Both the position numbers and the translations under genes were made by a program. This document shows positions 35,183 to 44,006 of a stretch of DNA of 64,000 nt, in pieces. The stretch covers positions 127,795 through 191,794 of the forward strand of contig CAYXBQ010000002.1 in NCBI GenBank assembly GCA_964463375.1. Reading direction: 5' to 3'. Origin of the DNA: UMGS1696 sp964463375 (lineage in GTDB: Bacteria; Bacillota; Clostridia; Oscillospirales; CAG-272). A model generated the notes under the pieces. That model did no database searches and had not been told where the DNA came from. It was given only the letters and a program-made list of their open reading frames with translations. Within the stretch, counting starts at the first letter, position 1. Each line of letters starts with the position of its first letter.

Positions 35183-36061
35183 ATGGATGCAGCATTTCGC
35201 AAACAGCACCCGGATGGCTTTGGTAAGGATCGATATTCGTGTATGCGACAAAGGGGAGAATCTGCCACGGCACCACACTATCACGACTGCGTAGAACTGA
35301 TCTACATGGAAAAGGGAAGCATGCGTGTGTTCTACAGCGGTAGCTGGATCGATGTGACCGCCGGGGAGATGATCCTGTTTCCGCCCGGCCGGATCCATTA
35401 CACCGACTGTCAGGACAGAGCGGCAGAAAAGCTGGTGGTTGGCTTTGAAAATTCCGTCATCACCCCATCGGATGGTTCCGTCAACGTGCAGCAATACCAG
35501 ATCCCATTTTATAGCAGTACACTGGACGACTATATCCATTTTGATGCCCGAGAAACCGAAAAAATCGGCTGTCCGGCACTGCTTACGGCGTTCGAAGATT
35601 GTCTCGTCCGACGAGAGACGGCCTATGAGCTGTATGCCCACGGCCTGCTGCTGCTTCTGTACACCCGGCTGTATCGCAGCTGGCAGGAACGAGGACTGGA
35701 GGTATTGTCCGAGGAGCGGCATCCGTTGCTATGGGAGATCCTACAGCAGATACAAACCCTGTACGCCATGCCCCTATCCCCCTATGCGATCGCCGATCAA
35801 ATGCACATCAGCTACTCCTGGCTCAATACCATCCTGCACCGCTCCCTGCACATGAGCTTTCACACCTACCTGAATGAGGTACGACTGCGAGAGGCGGAAA
35901 GACGACTGCTCACCACCACCCATACCGTCACGGAGATCGCTCAGCAGACCGGCTTTGGCGACAGCAGCTATTTCATTCGCCAATTTCGCAAAACATACGG
36001 CTGCACGCCCCTGCAATACCGCCGCCGTTCCTGTAGAGCATCCGAACCGTGTAGTATATAG
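35183..36061 (+). CDS. AraC family transcriptional regulator
   Basis: This is a 292-residue regulator. An N-terminal cupin (about 25-110) has HYHDCVELIYMEKGSM and the loop FPPGRIHY, where a sugar ligand would bind. The C-terminal two-helix-turn-helix (about 190-285) ends with TEIAQQTGFGDSSYFIRQF and the AraC signature FRKTYGCTPLQYRR. It is divergent from the lipoprotein-GH5 unit with overlapping promoters, so it most likely controls that unit. The uxaA promoter follows directly after its stop. Confidence 0.92.
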   Translation: MDAAFRKQHPDGFGKDRYSCMRQRGESATAPHYHDCVELIYMEKGSMRVFYSGSWIDVTAGEMILFPPGRIHYTDCQDRAAEKLVVGFENSVITPSDGSVNVQQYQIPFYSSTLDDYIHFDARETEKIGCPALLTAFEDCLVRRETAYELYAHGLLLLLYTRLYRSWQERGLEVLSEERHPLLWEILQQIQTLYAMPLSPYAIADQMHISYSWLNTILHRSLHMSFHTYLNEVRLREAERRLLTTTHTVTEIAQQTGFGDSSYFIRQFRKTYGCTPLQYRRRSCRASEPCSI

Positions 36062-36083
36062 CGTTCCCGCCAAAAACTATCTC

Positions 36084-36112
36084 TTGCTTTTCCCAGCGCT
36101 TTGTGGTATACT
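36084..36112 (+). promoter_or_regulatory. Promoter of uxaA-uxaB
   Basis: TTGCTT and TATACT are 17 bases apart, with TGG before the -10. Confidence 0.75.
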
Positions 36113-36144
36113 GTGTATATCCAATCCATAGAAAGGATCCCGCC

Positions 36145-37629
36145 ATGCCAAAACTGTTCCAGATCCACCCCAGTGATACCGTTGCCGTGGCCATTTCTCC
36201 CATAGCTGTAGGCGAAACGCTGCCCATTGGGGATACGTATGTCACAGCCATCGATCCGATCCCCGCAGGACATAAGATCGCAGTGCGGCCGATCCCGTGC
36301 GGCGAGCAGATCTACAAATATGCCGCCCCCATCGGACGAGCGACCACCGATATTCCCGCCGGCAGCCACGTCCACTCCCACAACTTAGCCTCCGACCTGA
36401 CAGGTCCCATGTCCTATACCTACACGCCCCACTTCCACGACCTGCCGCAGACAGAACCAGAGTCCTTTCTCGGCTATCGTCGTGCCGATGGTCGTGTGGG
36501 CATTCGCAACGAGGTGTGGATCCTGCCCACCGTGGGATGCGTGAACAGCGTGGTGCGGGCACTGGAAACGGCAGCGCAGCCCATGAAAACGCCCCACATC
36601 GATGCCATTGCCGCCTTCTGCCACCCCTATGGCTGTTCCCAGCTGGGCGAAGACCAGACACGAACCCTGGCGTTTCTCTCCGGCATGCTCCGACATCCCC
36701 ATGCGGCGGCCGTGCTGGTGGTGGGACTTGGCTGTGAGAATGGCCATATCGGGGAGCTGCAAAAGGTCCTAGGCACATGGGATCCCAGGCGGGTGCGGTT
36801 TTTGGCGACCCAGGACGTGGAAGACGAGATCGAAGCGGGTCTGGCGATTTTGACCGAACTTTGTGCCATTGCCGATGCCGACAAACGCACCCCTTGCACC
36901 ACGGCAGATCTGGTGATCGGACTCAAGTGTGGCGGCTCCGACGGCTTTTCCGGGATCACCGCCAATCCACTGCTGGGCAAAGTGACCGATACCCTCATGG
37001 CAGCCGGCGGCAGTGCGATCCTGACTGAGGTGCCGGAAATGTTTGGTGCAGAGACCTTGCTCATGGAACGCTGTCGCACCGAAGCACAGTTCCACGCCAC
37101 CGTGTCCCTGATCAATGATTGTAAACGCTATTTCCAACGATACGGCGAACCCATCGACGAAAATCCTTCCCCCGGCAATAAAGCGGGCGGTATCACCACC
37201 TTGGCAGAAAAATCCTTAGGCTGCACGCAAAAGGGCGGCACAGCTCCTGTGGAAGACGTACTGCGCTATGGCGAGCCCATCCGCAAAAAAGGCTTGTCTC
37301 TGCTGGAATCCCCCGGCAACGATCTGGTAGCCGCCGATGCGCTTGCCGCATCCGGTGCCAACATCGTGCTGTTTACCACCGGCCGTGGCACCCCCTTTGG
37401 CTGTCCGGTGCCCACCATGAAGATTTCGTCGAATACTGCGTTATATATCCGCAAGCCCACCTGGATCGATTTTGACGCAGGCCCACTGCTCACCGGCACA
37501 TCCATGGAGACCCTGTGTGCAGACCTGTGGCAGGAGATTCTGTCCATCGCCGCCGGAGACAAGCATACCTATTCGGAAGCCATGGACAGACACGACTTAG
37601 CGATCTTCAAGGACGGCGTGACCCTGTAG
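36145..37629 (+). CDS. uxaA: Altronate dehydratase
   Basis: This 494-residue protein matches UxaA. The N-terminal SAF-like domain (about 1-85) includes HPSDTVAVAISPIAVGE. The large C-terminal part starts near FLGYRRADGRVGIRNEVW and has conserved cysteines in PTVGCVNSV, HPYGCSQ and GLGCEN. It removes water from D-altronate to give 2-keto-3-deoxygluconate in galacturonate breakdown. An AAAGGA site and its own promoter lie ahead. uxaB follows after 21 bases, so pectin-derived uronate is handled by this pair. Confidence 0.94.
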   Translation: MPKLFQIHPSDTVAVAISPIAVGETLPIGDTYVTAIDPIPAGHKIAVRPIPCGEQIYKYAAPIGRATTDIPAGSHVHSHNLASDLTGPMSYTYTPHFHDLPQTEPESFLGYRRADGRVGIRNEVWILPTVGCVNSVVRALETAAQPMKTPHIDAIAAFCHPYGCSQLGEDQTRTLAFLSGMLRHPHAAAVLVVGLGCENGHIGELQKVLGTWDPRRVRFLATQDVEDEIEAGLAILTELCAIADADKRTPCTTADLVIGLKCGGSDGFSGITANPLLGKVTDTLMAAGGSAILTEVPEMFGAETLLMERCRTEAQFHATVSLINDCKRYFQRYGEPIDENPSPGNKAGGITTLAEKSLGCTQKGGTAPVEDVLRYGEPIRKKGLSLLESPGNDLVAADALAASGANIVLFTTGRGTPFGCPVPTMKISSNTALYIRKPTWIDFDAGPLLTGTSMETLCADLWQEILSIAAGDKHTYSEAMDRHDLAIFKDGVTL

Positions 37630-37650
37630 CAAGAAAGGAAGGTACATAGG

Positions 37651-39129
37651 ATGATCACAGCATTGCCCCGCCTGCAAAACGGCACCGTACCCGGTATCCA
37701 TACTACCACCGCCCCAATCCGCATCGTCCAGTTCGGCGAAGGAAATTTTCTCCGTGCTTTCGTGGAGCCCATGGTGGACATTCTCAACGAACGAACCGAT
37801 TTCCATGGTGCCATCGCCATCATCAAACCCAGAAGCGGCGGTACCTTGCCCGCATATCGGGAGCAGGATAACCTGTACACCGTGGTGCTGCGTGGACGGG
37901 AGCAGGGCAGGGTGGTGGATACCCACAGGATCATTACATCTATACAAACAATATTGGACGGCGAAGCACCCTGGTCGGCCTACGAAAACGTAGCAAAGTG
38001 TCCTACCCTTAGATACATCGTCTCCAACACCACCGAAGCGGGGATCACCCTGCTACCGAACGACGATCCTGCCACTATTCCCGCCTCCTTCCCCGGCAAG
38101 CTGACCAAATTTCTGTACGCCCGGTATCAAGCATTCGCCGGGGATCCGGACAAAGGCGTGATCGTGCTGCCCTGTGAGCTGATCGAAAACAACGGCGGCA
38201 AGCTGCGGGAATGCGTCCTGCAAATGGCAAAGCTCTGGTGCTTACCGGATGCCTTTACCACATGGCTGTCGGACCATTGCATTTTCCTGAATACATTGGT
38301 AGACCGCATCGTCACCGGTTTTCCTGCCAAAGAAGCAGAAACCTTGTGGCATTCTCTCGGCTATCGGGATACTTTGCTGGTCGCCGGGGAACCCTATGGT
38401 ATGTGGGTCATCGAAGGCCCACCGGAACTTAAACAGGAGCTGCCCTTCACCCAGGCCGACCTGCCCGTGATCTACACCCAGGATCTGCGGCCGTATCGGG
38501 AGCAAAAGGTGCGGGTGCTGAATGGTGCCCATACGGCAACGGTGCTGATCGGCTGGCTGTGCGGCAAACAGATCGTACGAGACCTGTTGGAGGATCCCGT
38601 CACCGATACCTTTCTACGGGAGACTGTGCTTGCGGAGATCGTGCCCCAGGTGCCGCTGGATCGAGCCGATGTATTGACCTTTGCGAACGCTGTATTCGAC
38701 CGCTTTGCCAATCCCTTCCTCGACCACCGACTGCTGGACATCTCCCTGAACTCCGTCTCCAAATGGCGTACCCGTGTCCTGCCGACCCTGCGAGATCACT
38801 ACGCCAAGAACGGTTGCTTACCCAAGCACCTGACCTTCTCCTTCGCCGCACTGCTGGCCTTCTATACCGGTGCCGATCTGCGTCCGGACGGCCTGCACAC
38901 GACCCGTGGGGATGGAGAAGCATACATCGTTCATGACGATCCACAGGTGCTGGCGTTCTTTGCCGATTCCAGCAACAGACCCGTGGAGACCTACGTGGAG
39001 GCAGCCTGTGCCCAAGAGAATTTCTGGGGCGAAGACCTGCGGCAATATTCCGGTTTTGTGGCGTGCGTTACAAAATATCTGGATGCGATCCGCAAGGATC
39101 CCATCACAGCTATACAAAATATAATTTAG
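37651..39129 (+). CDS. uxaB: Tagaturonate reductase (altronate oxidoreductase)
   Basis: This 492-residue member of the mannitol dehydrogenase superfamily has the Rossmann opening IRIVQFGEGNFLRAF, the catalytic region RVLNGAHTATVLIG and the late SLNSVSKWRTRVLP segment. It reduces tagaturonate to altronate with NADH, one step before UxaA. It lies 21 bases after uxaA in the same unit. The uronate isomerase and KDG kinase/aldolase genes are not in this window. AAGGAAGG precedes the start. Confidence 0.93.
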   Translation: MITALPRLQNGTVPGIHTTTAPIRIVQFGEGNFLRAFVEPMVDILNERTDFHGAIAIIKPRSGGTLPAYREQDNLYTVVLRGREQGRVVDTHRIITSIQTILDGEAPWSAYENVAKCPTLRYIVSNTTEAGITLLPNDDPATIPASFPGKLTKFLYARYQAFAGDPDKGVIVLPCELIENNGGKLRECVLQMAKLWCLPDAFTTWLSDHCIFLNTLVDRIVTGFPAKEAETLWHSLGYRDTLLVAGEPYGMWVIEGPPELKQELPFTQADLPVIYTQDLRPYREQKVRVLNGAHTATVLIGWLCGKQIVRDLLEDPVTDTFLRETVLAEIVPQVPLDRADVLTFANAVFDRFANPFLDHRLLDISLNSVSKWRTRVLPTLRDHYAKNGCLPKHLTFSFAALLAFYTGADLRPDGLHTTRGDGEAYIVHDDPQVLAFFADSSNRPVETYVEAACAQENFWGEDLRQYSGFVACVTKYLDAIRKDPITAIQNII

Positions 39130-39154
39130 TTATAATAGAAAGGAAACAAACACT

Positions 39155-39460
39155 ATGTCTATCCTGCATTTGAACGCAGACAACTTTACCGAATCCATCA
39201 AAACGGACAAAACCGTCCTGATCGATTTTTGGGCACCCTGGTGTGGCCCTTGCCGTATGCTGGGTCCCATCCTCGAGGAAGTGGCAGAAGAAAACCCGGA
39301 GCTGGTGGTAGCCAAGGTCAACGTGGATGAAGAAGCCGACCTGGCCCAGGCCTTTGGGGTGACGAGCATCCCGCTGCTGGTGGTGATGAAGGACGGCAAG
39401 CCCGTAAACCAGTCCGTAGGTCTGATCCCCAAGGAAAAGGTTTTGGAACTGGTCAAGTAA
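39155..39460 (+). CDS. trxA: Thioredoxin
   Basis: At 101 residues this is classical thioredoxin. The active site WAPWCGPCR has C30 and C33, and the cis-proline loop reads TSIPLLVVMKDG. It reduces protein disulfides in the cytoplasm. It follows uxaB by 25 bases, with GAAAGG upstream of its start, and ends in a terminator, so it may be the last gene of the uxa transcript. Confidence 0.96.
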   Translation: MSILHLNADNFTESIKTDKTVLIDFWAPWCGPCRMLGPILEEVAEENPELVVAKVNVDEEADLAQAFGVTSIPLLVVMKDGKPVNQSVGLIPKEKVLELVK

Positions 39461-39473
39461 AACAAATAGGTAC

Positions 39474-39515
39474 AAAAAATCCCCCGATCTGCTATAGGTC
39501 AGGGGATTTTGTTTT
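39474..39515. terminator. Bidirectional terminator
   Basis: AAAATCCCC pairs with GGGGATTTT, followed by GTTTT, between thioredoxin and the leftward large gene. Confidence 0.85.
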
Positions 39516-39519
39516 GGCA

Positions 39520-41904
39520 TTATATTTCTTGCGGCGGCATTTTTTCAGCCGGGAATGGCATGGAGAAGGTCAAACGCCCGGTCACATGGCGCACTTCGTA
39601 CCAGGTCAGATCCCCGTCGGTGACATATTCGCCCTCGAAGGGTTCTGTGACAAAGTAGAAATCTCGGTGGGAGTTGCGCAGGATCTGGAGATCCTCTTTG
39701 CAGTAGTCCTCACCAAAGAAGCGCACGGTGGCATCCTGCAATCCCTCCACCTCGATCCGACGGCGATATTGCCCACTGACCGGCGGGATCTCCATACAGC
39801 CGACCACACCGTCCTGCTGCTCCACAAACACCCGGCACTCCCGATGCTCTGCTTTGGGAAAATGGTAGGTGGCAAACCCGTTTTCCAAGATCGTCTCATA
39901 GCCATCCAACACCGGCGCACCCCAAGGAAAGTGCAAACGGGTCTTTACAGTAGTAGAAGGCGAGTACACGGAGAACACAAATCCGTTGTCGTGCCGATGG
40001 GTCATGAGCACCGGCGGCTTGACACCGTCCCGCTTGTTTAGCCGCACCTGGATCCCCAACCTGTCCAGCGCCAGCCGCAGGAAGCTCTCCCCAATGGGAG
40101 CCGGCCCCACGTTGTACGCCTTAGACACAACGCCCCGTAGCCAAATGGCATTTTGCACCTGTGCTGCAACGCATCGTTCCCCCGCCACAGCCCACGCCGT
40201 GTCTCCAGCAGCAACCGCAGTCAGCCCACCACCGGATAGGATCGGATCCACCCGCATGGAGCCACGCTCCTGTCCATCGACCGACAGCGGCAGCGTACCA
40301 TCCACAGCATCTGTGTGGGACAGGTGGAAATACTCCAAAAATGCATCCGCAGCATGGAGCGTGCTTCCATAAAAGATCACCCGCCCGCCAGCCTTTGCAT
40401 AGGCTAAGATCTTCTCCCCATAGGCAGAATCCCCATGGGGCACCGGTGCGACCAGGATGCTGTTCCGGTACAGCGTGCTCTCATGGCGGCAGAAGTTGTC
40501 CGTGGAGACCACCGTGGTGATGGGACAAGCATCGTTGATGGCGCCCCGGATGAACCAGTCCCCGGCATACATATCCGCCAGCTCTTCGCCGGTTTCTGCA
40601 CGGTTGTATTCGTCAAAGGGATAGACCCACACCACAAGCGACACCCGATCCGGCGCATCCTTCAAGGCTTTACGCAGATGGGGTATCGGTTCGTTTATGC
40701 AGTCCTGGGGCATCTCCCCAAAGCAGTTGTCGATGGACAATAGGCTGAGATGTGTCGGCGGCTCGATCTGTCCCAGTCCATCCAAACGAGCCACGCTGAG
40801 GGGCAGATAAATATCGTGTGGCTGGCTGTTGTACCGATCGTACCAAGGCGAATTGGCCCACCAAATATCGTGGATGTAGAACCGGAACAAATACGGATGA
40901 CGGATATTTTCCGTGTCGTGAGGCAGCCCGGCGATCCGGGACATGTACCCCATCAGCTCCAGCCCAAAGTCACCGTTCAGCGCAGCCCAAGGGGAATTCG
41001 GCGGCGGCAGCAAATCGTAGTCCCCTTCATAAATGGTGCGCAGCGGTACGCCGTCGGTGGCAAAATCGATGCCCATGGACATATTGGTACCACGGGTCTC
41101 AATGGGATAATCGGGACATTCCCGCCGAAAATCCTGCCAGAACTGCACTACATCCTGCCGTACGCCGGCCAGTTCTTCCTCATGGAACCGCTTGCCATCG
41201 AAGATCGCCCCCAGTGCCGACCAGGTCTCCCGACCAAAGCCCAGCCCATTGGAGAGCCAGATATAATCAAACCCCATATCATGCAAGAAGCAGTTGGTCT
41301 GTGCACCAAAGAACGTGCCAAAGGGAAGACCTTCCGGGATCCCCTGGGGGTATGCGGCATAGTGGGTGTCGTCGCTGTGGAGCCGTGCATAGGAGCAGAC
41401 CATGGTGGCTTTCCCCATATCGTTGCCCATGCAGATCTCATTGTGCCGTTCATACTTAAAGGAAGACTTCGCAAACTCCGGCCCCGGATCAAAGGTAGTG
41501 CCCACCCGAATGGTCTTGTCCGCACCCAATACCTCCTTGCCGATCCGTTTCAGCGCAGCCACAACGTTCCGCAGGATCCGATAGGTCATGACCGGCGGAT
41601 CTTCCATATAATAGTAGCAGCGGGAGTGGAGCCCCAGTCCGTCCGGGTCAATGGCAGAATGGTTGGCTTCTCGATTGTTGGCACCACCGATGTACATGGC
41701 CCAGGAAAACGCTTCGTCCAACTCTCCCCGGTAATCCAACAGCTCACTGCCATCCGCAGACCAAAGCAACACCGATACGCAGGGTACATCGTGTACCAAC
41801 GGCCGCCAATCGATGAACACCTGTCGGCAGATCTTTTCGATATAGGCCGGATCCGTCTGCCGAAAGGGCTTCAGGCTCATTTCCAGTGTAATATTCTGTA
41901 GCAT
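39520..41904 (-). CDS. Large unrecognised protein, possible glycosidase with trimerisation-like domain
   Basis: This 794-residue cytoplasmic protein is not recognised with certainty. The first 400 residues look like a TIM-barrel hydrolase: LEMSLKPFR, VSVLLWSADGSELLDYRG, VGTTFDPGPEFAKSS and TRGTNMSMGIDF. Residues of about 440-570 contain NSILVAPVPHGDSAYGEKIL and AKAGGRVIFYGS, like the glutamine-amidotransferase-like domain of GH42 beta-galactosidases. The end is beta-rich. The start MLQNITLEMS is fixed by GAGGAA; the longer frame has no ribosome site. It has a consensus promoter and is convergent with the uxa unit. A sugar-chain substrate is likely but unproven. Confidence 0.75.
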   Translation of the reverse strand: MLQNITLEMSLKPFRQTDPAYIEKICRQVFIDWRPLVHDVPCVSVLLWSADGSELLDYRGELDEAFSWAMYIGGANNREANHSAIDPDGLGLHSRCYYYMEDPPVMTYRILRNVVAALKRIGKEVLGADKTIRVGTTFDPGPEFAKSSFKYERHNEICMGNDMGKATMVCSYARLHSDDTHYAAYPQGIPEGLPFGTFFGAQTNCFLHDMGFDYIWLSNGLGFGRETWSALGAIFDGKRFHEEELAGVRQDVVQFWQDFRRECPDYPIETRGTNMSMGIDFATDGVPLRTIYEGDYDLLPPPNSPWAALNGDFGLELMGYMSRIAGLPHDTENIRHPYLFRFYIHDIWWANSPWYDRYNSQPHDIYLPLSVARLDGLGQIEPPTHLSLLSIDNCFGEMPQDCINEPIPHLRKALKDAPDRVSLVVWVYPFDEYNRAETGEELADMYAGDWFIRGAINDACPITTVVSTDNFCRHESTLYRNSILVAPVPHGDSAYGEKILAYAKAGGRVIFYGSTLHAADAFLEYFHLSHTDAVDGTLPLSVDGQERGSMRVDPILSGGGLTAVAAGDTAWAVAGERCVAAQVQNAIWLRGVVSKAYNVGPAPIGESFLRLALDRLGIQVRLNKRDGVKPPVLMTHRHDNGFVFSVYSPSTTVKTRLHFPWGAPVLDGYETILENGFATYHFPKAEHRECRVFVEQQDGVVGCMEIPPVSGQYRRRIEVEGLQDATVRFFGEDYCKEDLQILRNSHRDFYFVTEPFEGEYVTDGDLTWYEVRHVTGRLTFSMPFPAEKMPPQEI

Positions 41905-41967
41905 ACAAACATTCCTCGTTTCTTTTTTCCCCACACATGGGTAAAACTCCACGGATTTTATAGGTGT

Positions 41968-41996
41968 ATTGTAGCATATATAGTGGATTTTGTCAA
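41968..41996 (-). promoter_or_regulatory. Promoter of the large unrecognised gene
   Basis: On the minus strand TTGACA (41991-41996) and TACAAT (41968-41973) are 17 bases apart, with TGC before the -10. Confidence 0.8.
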
Positions 41997-42021
41997 TACA
42001 GGACCGGGATTTCCCAAAAAG

Positions 42022-42061
42022 AAAAACGACTCTGCTCCCGCAAAAGAAGCAAAGTCGTTTT
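42022..42061 (-). terminator. Terminator of the ABC exporter operon
   Basis: AAAACGACT-TGCT pairs with AGCA-AGTCGTTTT. On the minus strand the stem is followed by a T-run. Confidence 0.82.
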
Positions 42062-42080
42062 GTATGATAGCAAGTTCAGC

Positions 42081-44006
42081 TTATTCCAGTTCAAAAGCAC
42101 CGGTATACAGCTGGTAGTAGGTGCCACGTTCTTCGATCAACTTGTCGTGGTTGCCCCGCTCGATGATCCGTCCATGATCCAGTACCATGATCACATCGGA
42201 GTCCATGACGGTGGACAGCCGGTGTGCGATCACGAATACGGTACGGCCTTCCATCAGCTTGTCCATACCCCGCTGCACAATGGCCTCGGTTCTGGTGTCG
42301 ATAGAGGAAGTAGCTTCGTCCATGATCATGACCGGCGGGTCGGCAACGGCTGCACGGGCAATGGCAATAAGCTGCCGCTGTCCCTGAGACAGGTTGGAAC
42401 CGTTGTTGTTCAGCTGGGTCTGGTAGCCAGCCGGCAGACGGGTGATGAAGTCATCGGCACCGGCCAGCTTGGCAGCAGCGATACATTCGTCGTCCGTGGC
42501 ATCCAGCCGACCATAGCGGATGTTGTCCATGACCGTGCCGGTGAACAGGTTGGTCTCCTGCAAAACGATACCCAAAGAACGGCGCAGGTCAGACTTTTTG
42601 ATCTTGTTGATGTTGATCCCATCGTACCGGATCTTCCCGTCCGCAATGTCGTAGAACCGGTTGATCAGGTTGGTGATGGTGGTCTTCCCGGCACCGGTAG
42701 CCCCAACGAACGCCACCTTCTGCCCCGGCTCCGCATAGACCGATACATCGTGCAGAACGGTCTTGCCTTCCTCGTAGCCGAAGTCCACCTCGGTCAGGCG
42801 CACGTCCCCCTTCAGCTCGGTGTAGGTGATGGTACCATCGTCGTGGTGCGGATGCTTCCAAGCCCACTTGCCGGTACGTTCGGTGGTCTCGGTGATGTTG
42901 CCATCTGCGTCGATCTTGGCATTCACCAGGGTCACATATCCGTCGTCGGTCTCCGGTTCAGCATCCATCAGGGAGAATACACGCTCTGCACCGGCACAAC
43001 CCATGACGATGGCGTTGATCTGCTGGGAAAGCTGGTTCACGTTACCGGTGAACTGTCTTGCCATGTTCAGGAAGGGAACCACGATGCTGATACCCAGCGC
43101 CTTCCCGGACAGAGACAGGTTGGGAACCTCCAGCAGCAGTAGTACGCCGCCAAACAGTGCCAGAGAAACATACAGAATGTTACCAATGTTGGAGATGATG
43201 GGCCCTAACATATTGGCATAGGCGTGTGCCTTGTAGGCATCCTCGTACAGTGCATCGTTGATCTTCTCGAATTCCTCGATACTCTTGTCCTCATGGTTGA
43301 AGACCTTGACCACACGCTGCCCGTTCATCATTTCCTGAATGTAGCCTTCCGTCAGCCCCAATGCCTTCTGGTTGCGGACGAAATACTTGGCAGACCCGCC
43401 GCCCAGCTTTTTAGAAACAAATACCATAGCGACCACGCCCAAGCAGAGCAGCAGCGTCATCCACACGCTGAAATACAGCATACAGCAGAACACCGTAATG
43501 ACCACGCAGCCGGCCTGCAATAGAGAAGGCAAAGCCTGCGAAACCAGCTGCCGCAGGGTGTCAATGTCGTTGGTGTAGTAGGACATGATGTCCCCGTGCT
43601 TGTGGGTGTCAAAGAACTTGATGGGCAGATCCTGCATCTTGTCGAACATCTCACAGCGGAGCTTATTGAGGAATCCCTGTGTCAGGTATGCCATGAGCTG
43701 GGTCTGCACCGTGGTGGCTGCCAGAGAAACCACATACAGGCAGGCCAATACGATAATGTATGGAACGATCTCTTCCTTTGCCGCAGCCCAGTCACCGGAG
43801 AGATACCATTTCTCGATCCCGGCAATGACGTTCTGCTGGAAAAGGGAAGGGATGGAAGAGACAACGGCGGCAAAGAGGATGCAGAAAATGGTGGTGGGAA
43901 CAAGGACAGGGTAGTAGGCAAAGAGCTTTTTCAGCACTCTGCCGAGGGTGGAAAAATTGATCTTCCGGGTACCGGGCTTGGTGACCGGCTTTTCCTGCTT
44001 AGTCAC
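42081..44006 (-). CDS. ABC exporter half-transporter with canonical Walker motifs
   Basis: This 641-residue type IV ABC exporter half has six helices (about 35-330) and then the ATPase. Walker A is GATGAGKTT, Walker B VMIMDEATSS with the catalytic Glu, but the signature is LSQGQ instead of LSGGQ. About 40 extra residues (NAKIDADGNITETTERTGKW and on) lie between the membrane and ATPase parts. The GTG at 44006 is chosen because GGAGGTGA lies six bases ahead; it overlaps the upstream exporter gene by eight bases. The pair should form one heterodimer exporting a drug, lipid or peptide. Confidence 0.92.
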   Translation of the reverse strand: MTKQEKPVTKPGTRKINFSTLGRVLKKLFAYYPVLVPTTIFCILFAAVVSSIPSLFQQNVIAGIEKWYLSGDWAAAKEEIVPYIIVLACLYVVSLAATTVQTQLMAYLTQGFLNKLRCEMFDKMQDLPIKFFDTHKHGDIMSYYTNDIDTLRQLVSQALPSLLQAGCVVITVFCCMLYFSVWMTLLLCLGVVAMVFVSKKLGGGSAKYFVRNQKALGLTEGYIQEMMNGQRVVKVFNHEDKSIEEFEKINDALYEDAYKAHAYANMLGPIISNIGNILYVSLALFGGVLLLLEVPNLSLSGKALGISIVVPFLNMARQFTGNVNQLSQQINAIVMGCAGAERVFSLMDAEPETDDGYVTLVNAKIDADGNITETTERTGKWAWKHPHHDDGTITYTELKGDVRLTEVDFGYEEGKTVLHDVSVYAEPGQKVAFVGATGAGKTTITNLINRFYDIADGKIRYDGININKIKKSDLRRSLGIVLQETNLFTGTVMDNIRYGRLDATDDECIAAAKLAGADDFITRLPAGYQTQLNNNGSNLSQGQRQLIAIARAAVADPPVMIMDEATSSIDTRTEAIVQRGMDKLMEGRTVFVIAHRLSTVMDSDVIMVLDHGRIIERGNHDKLIEERGTYYQLYTGAFELE

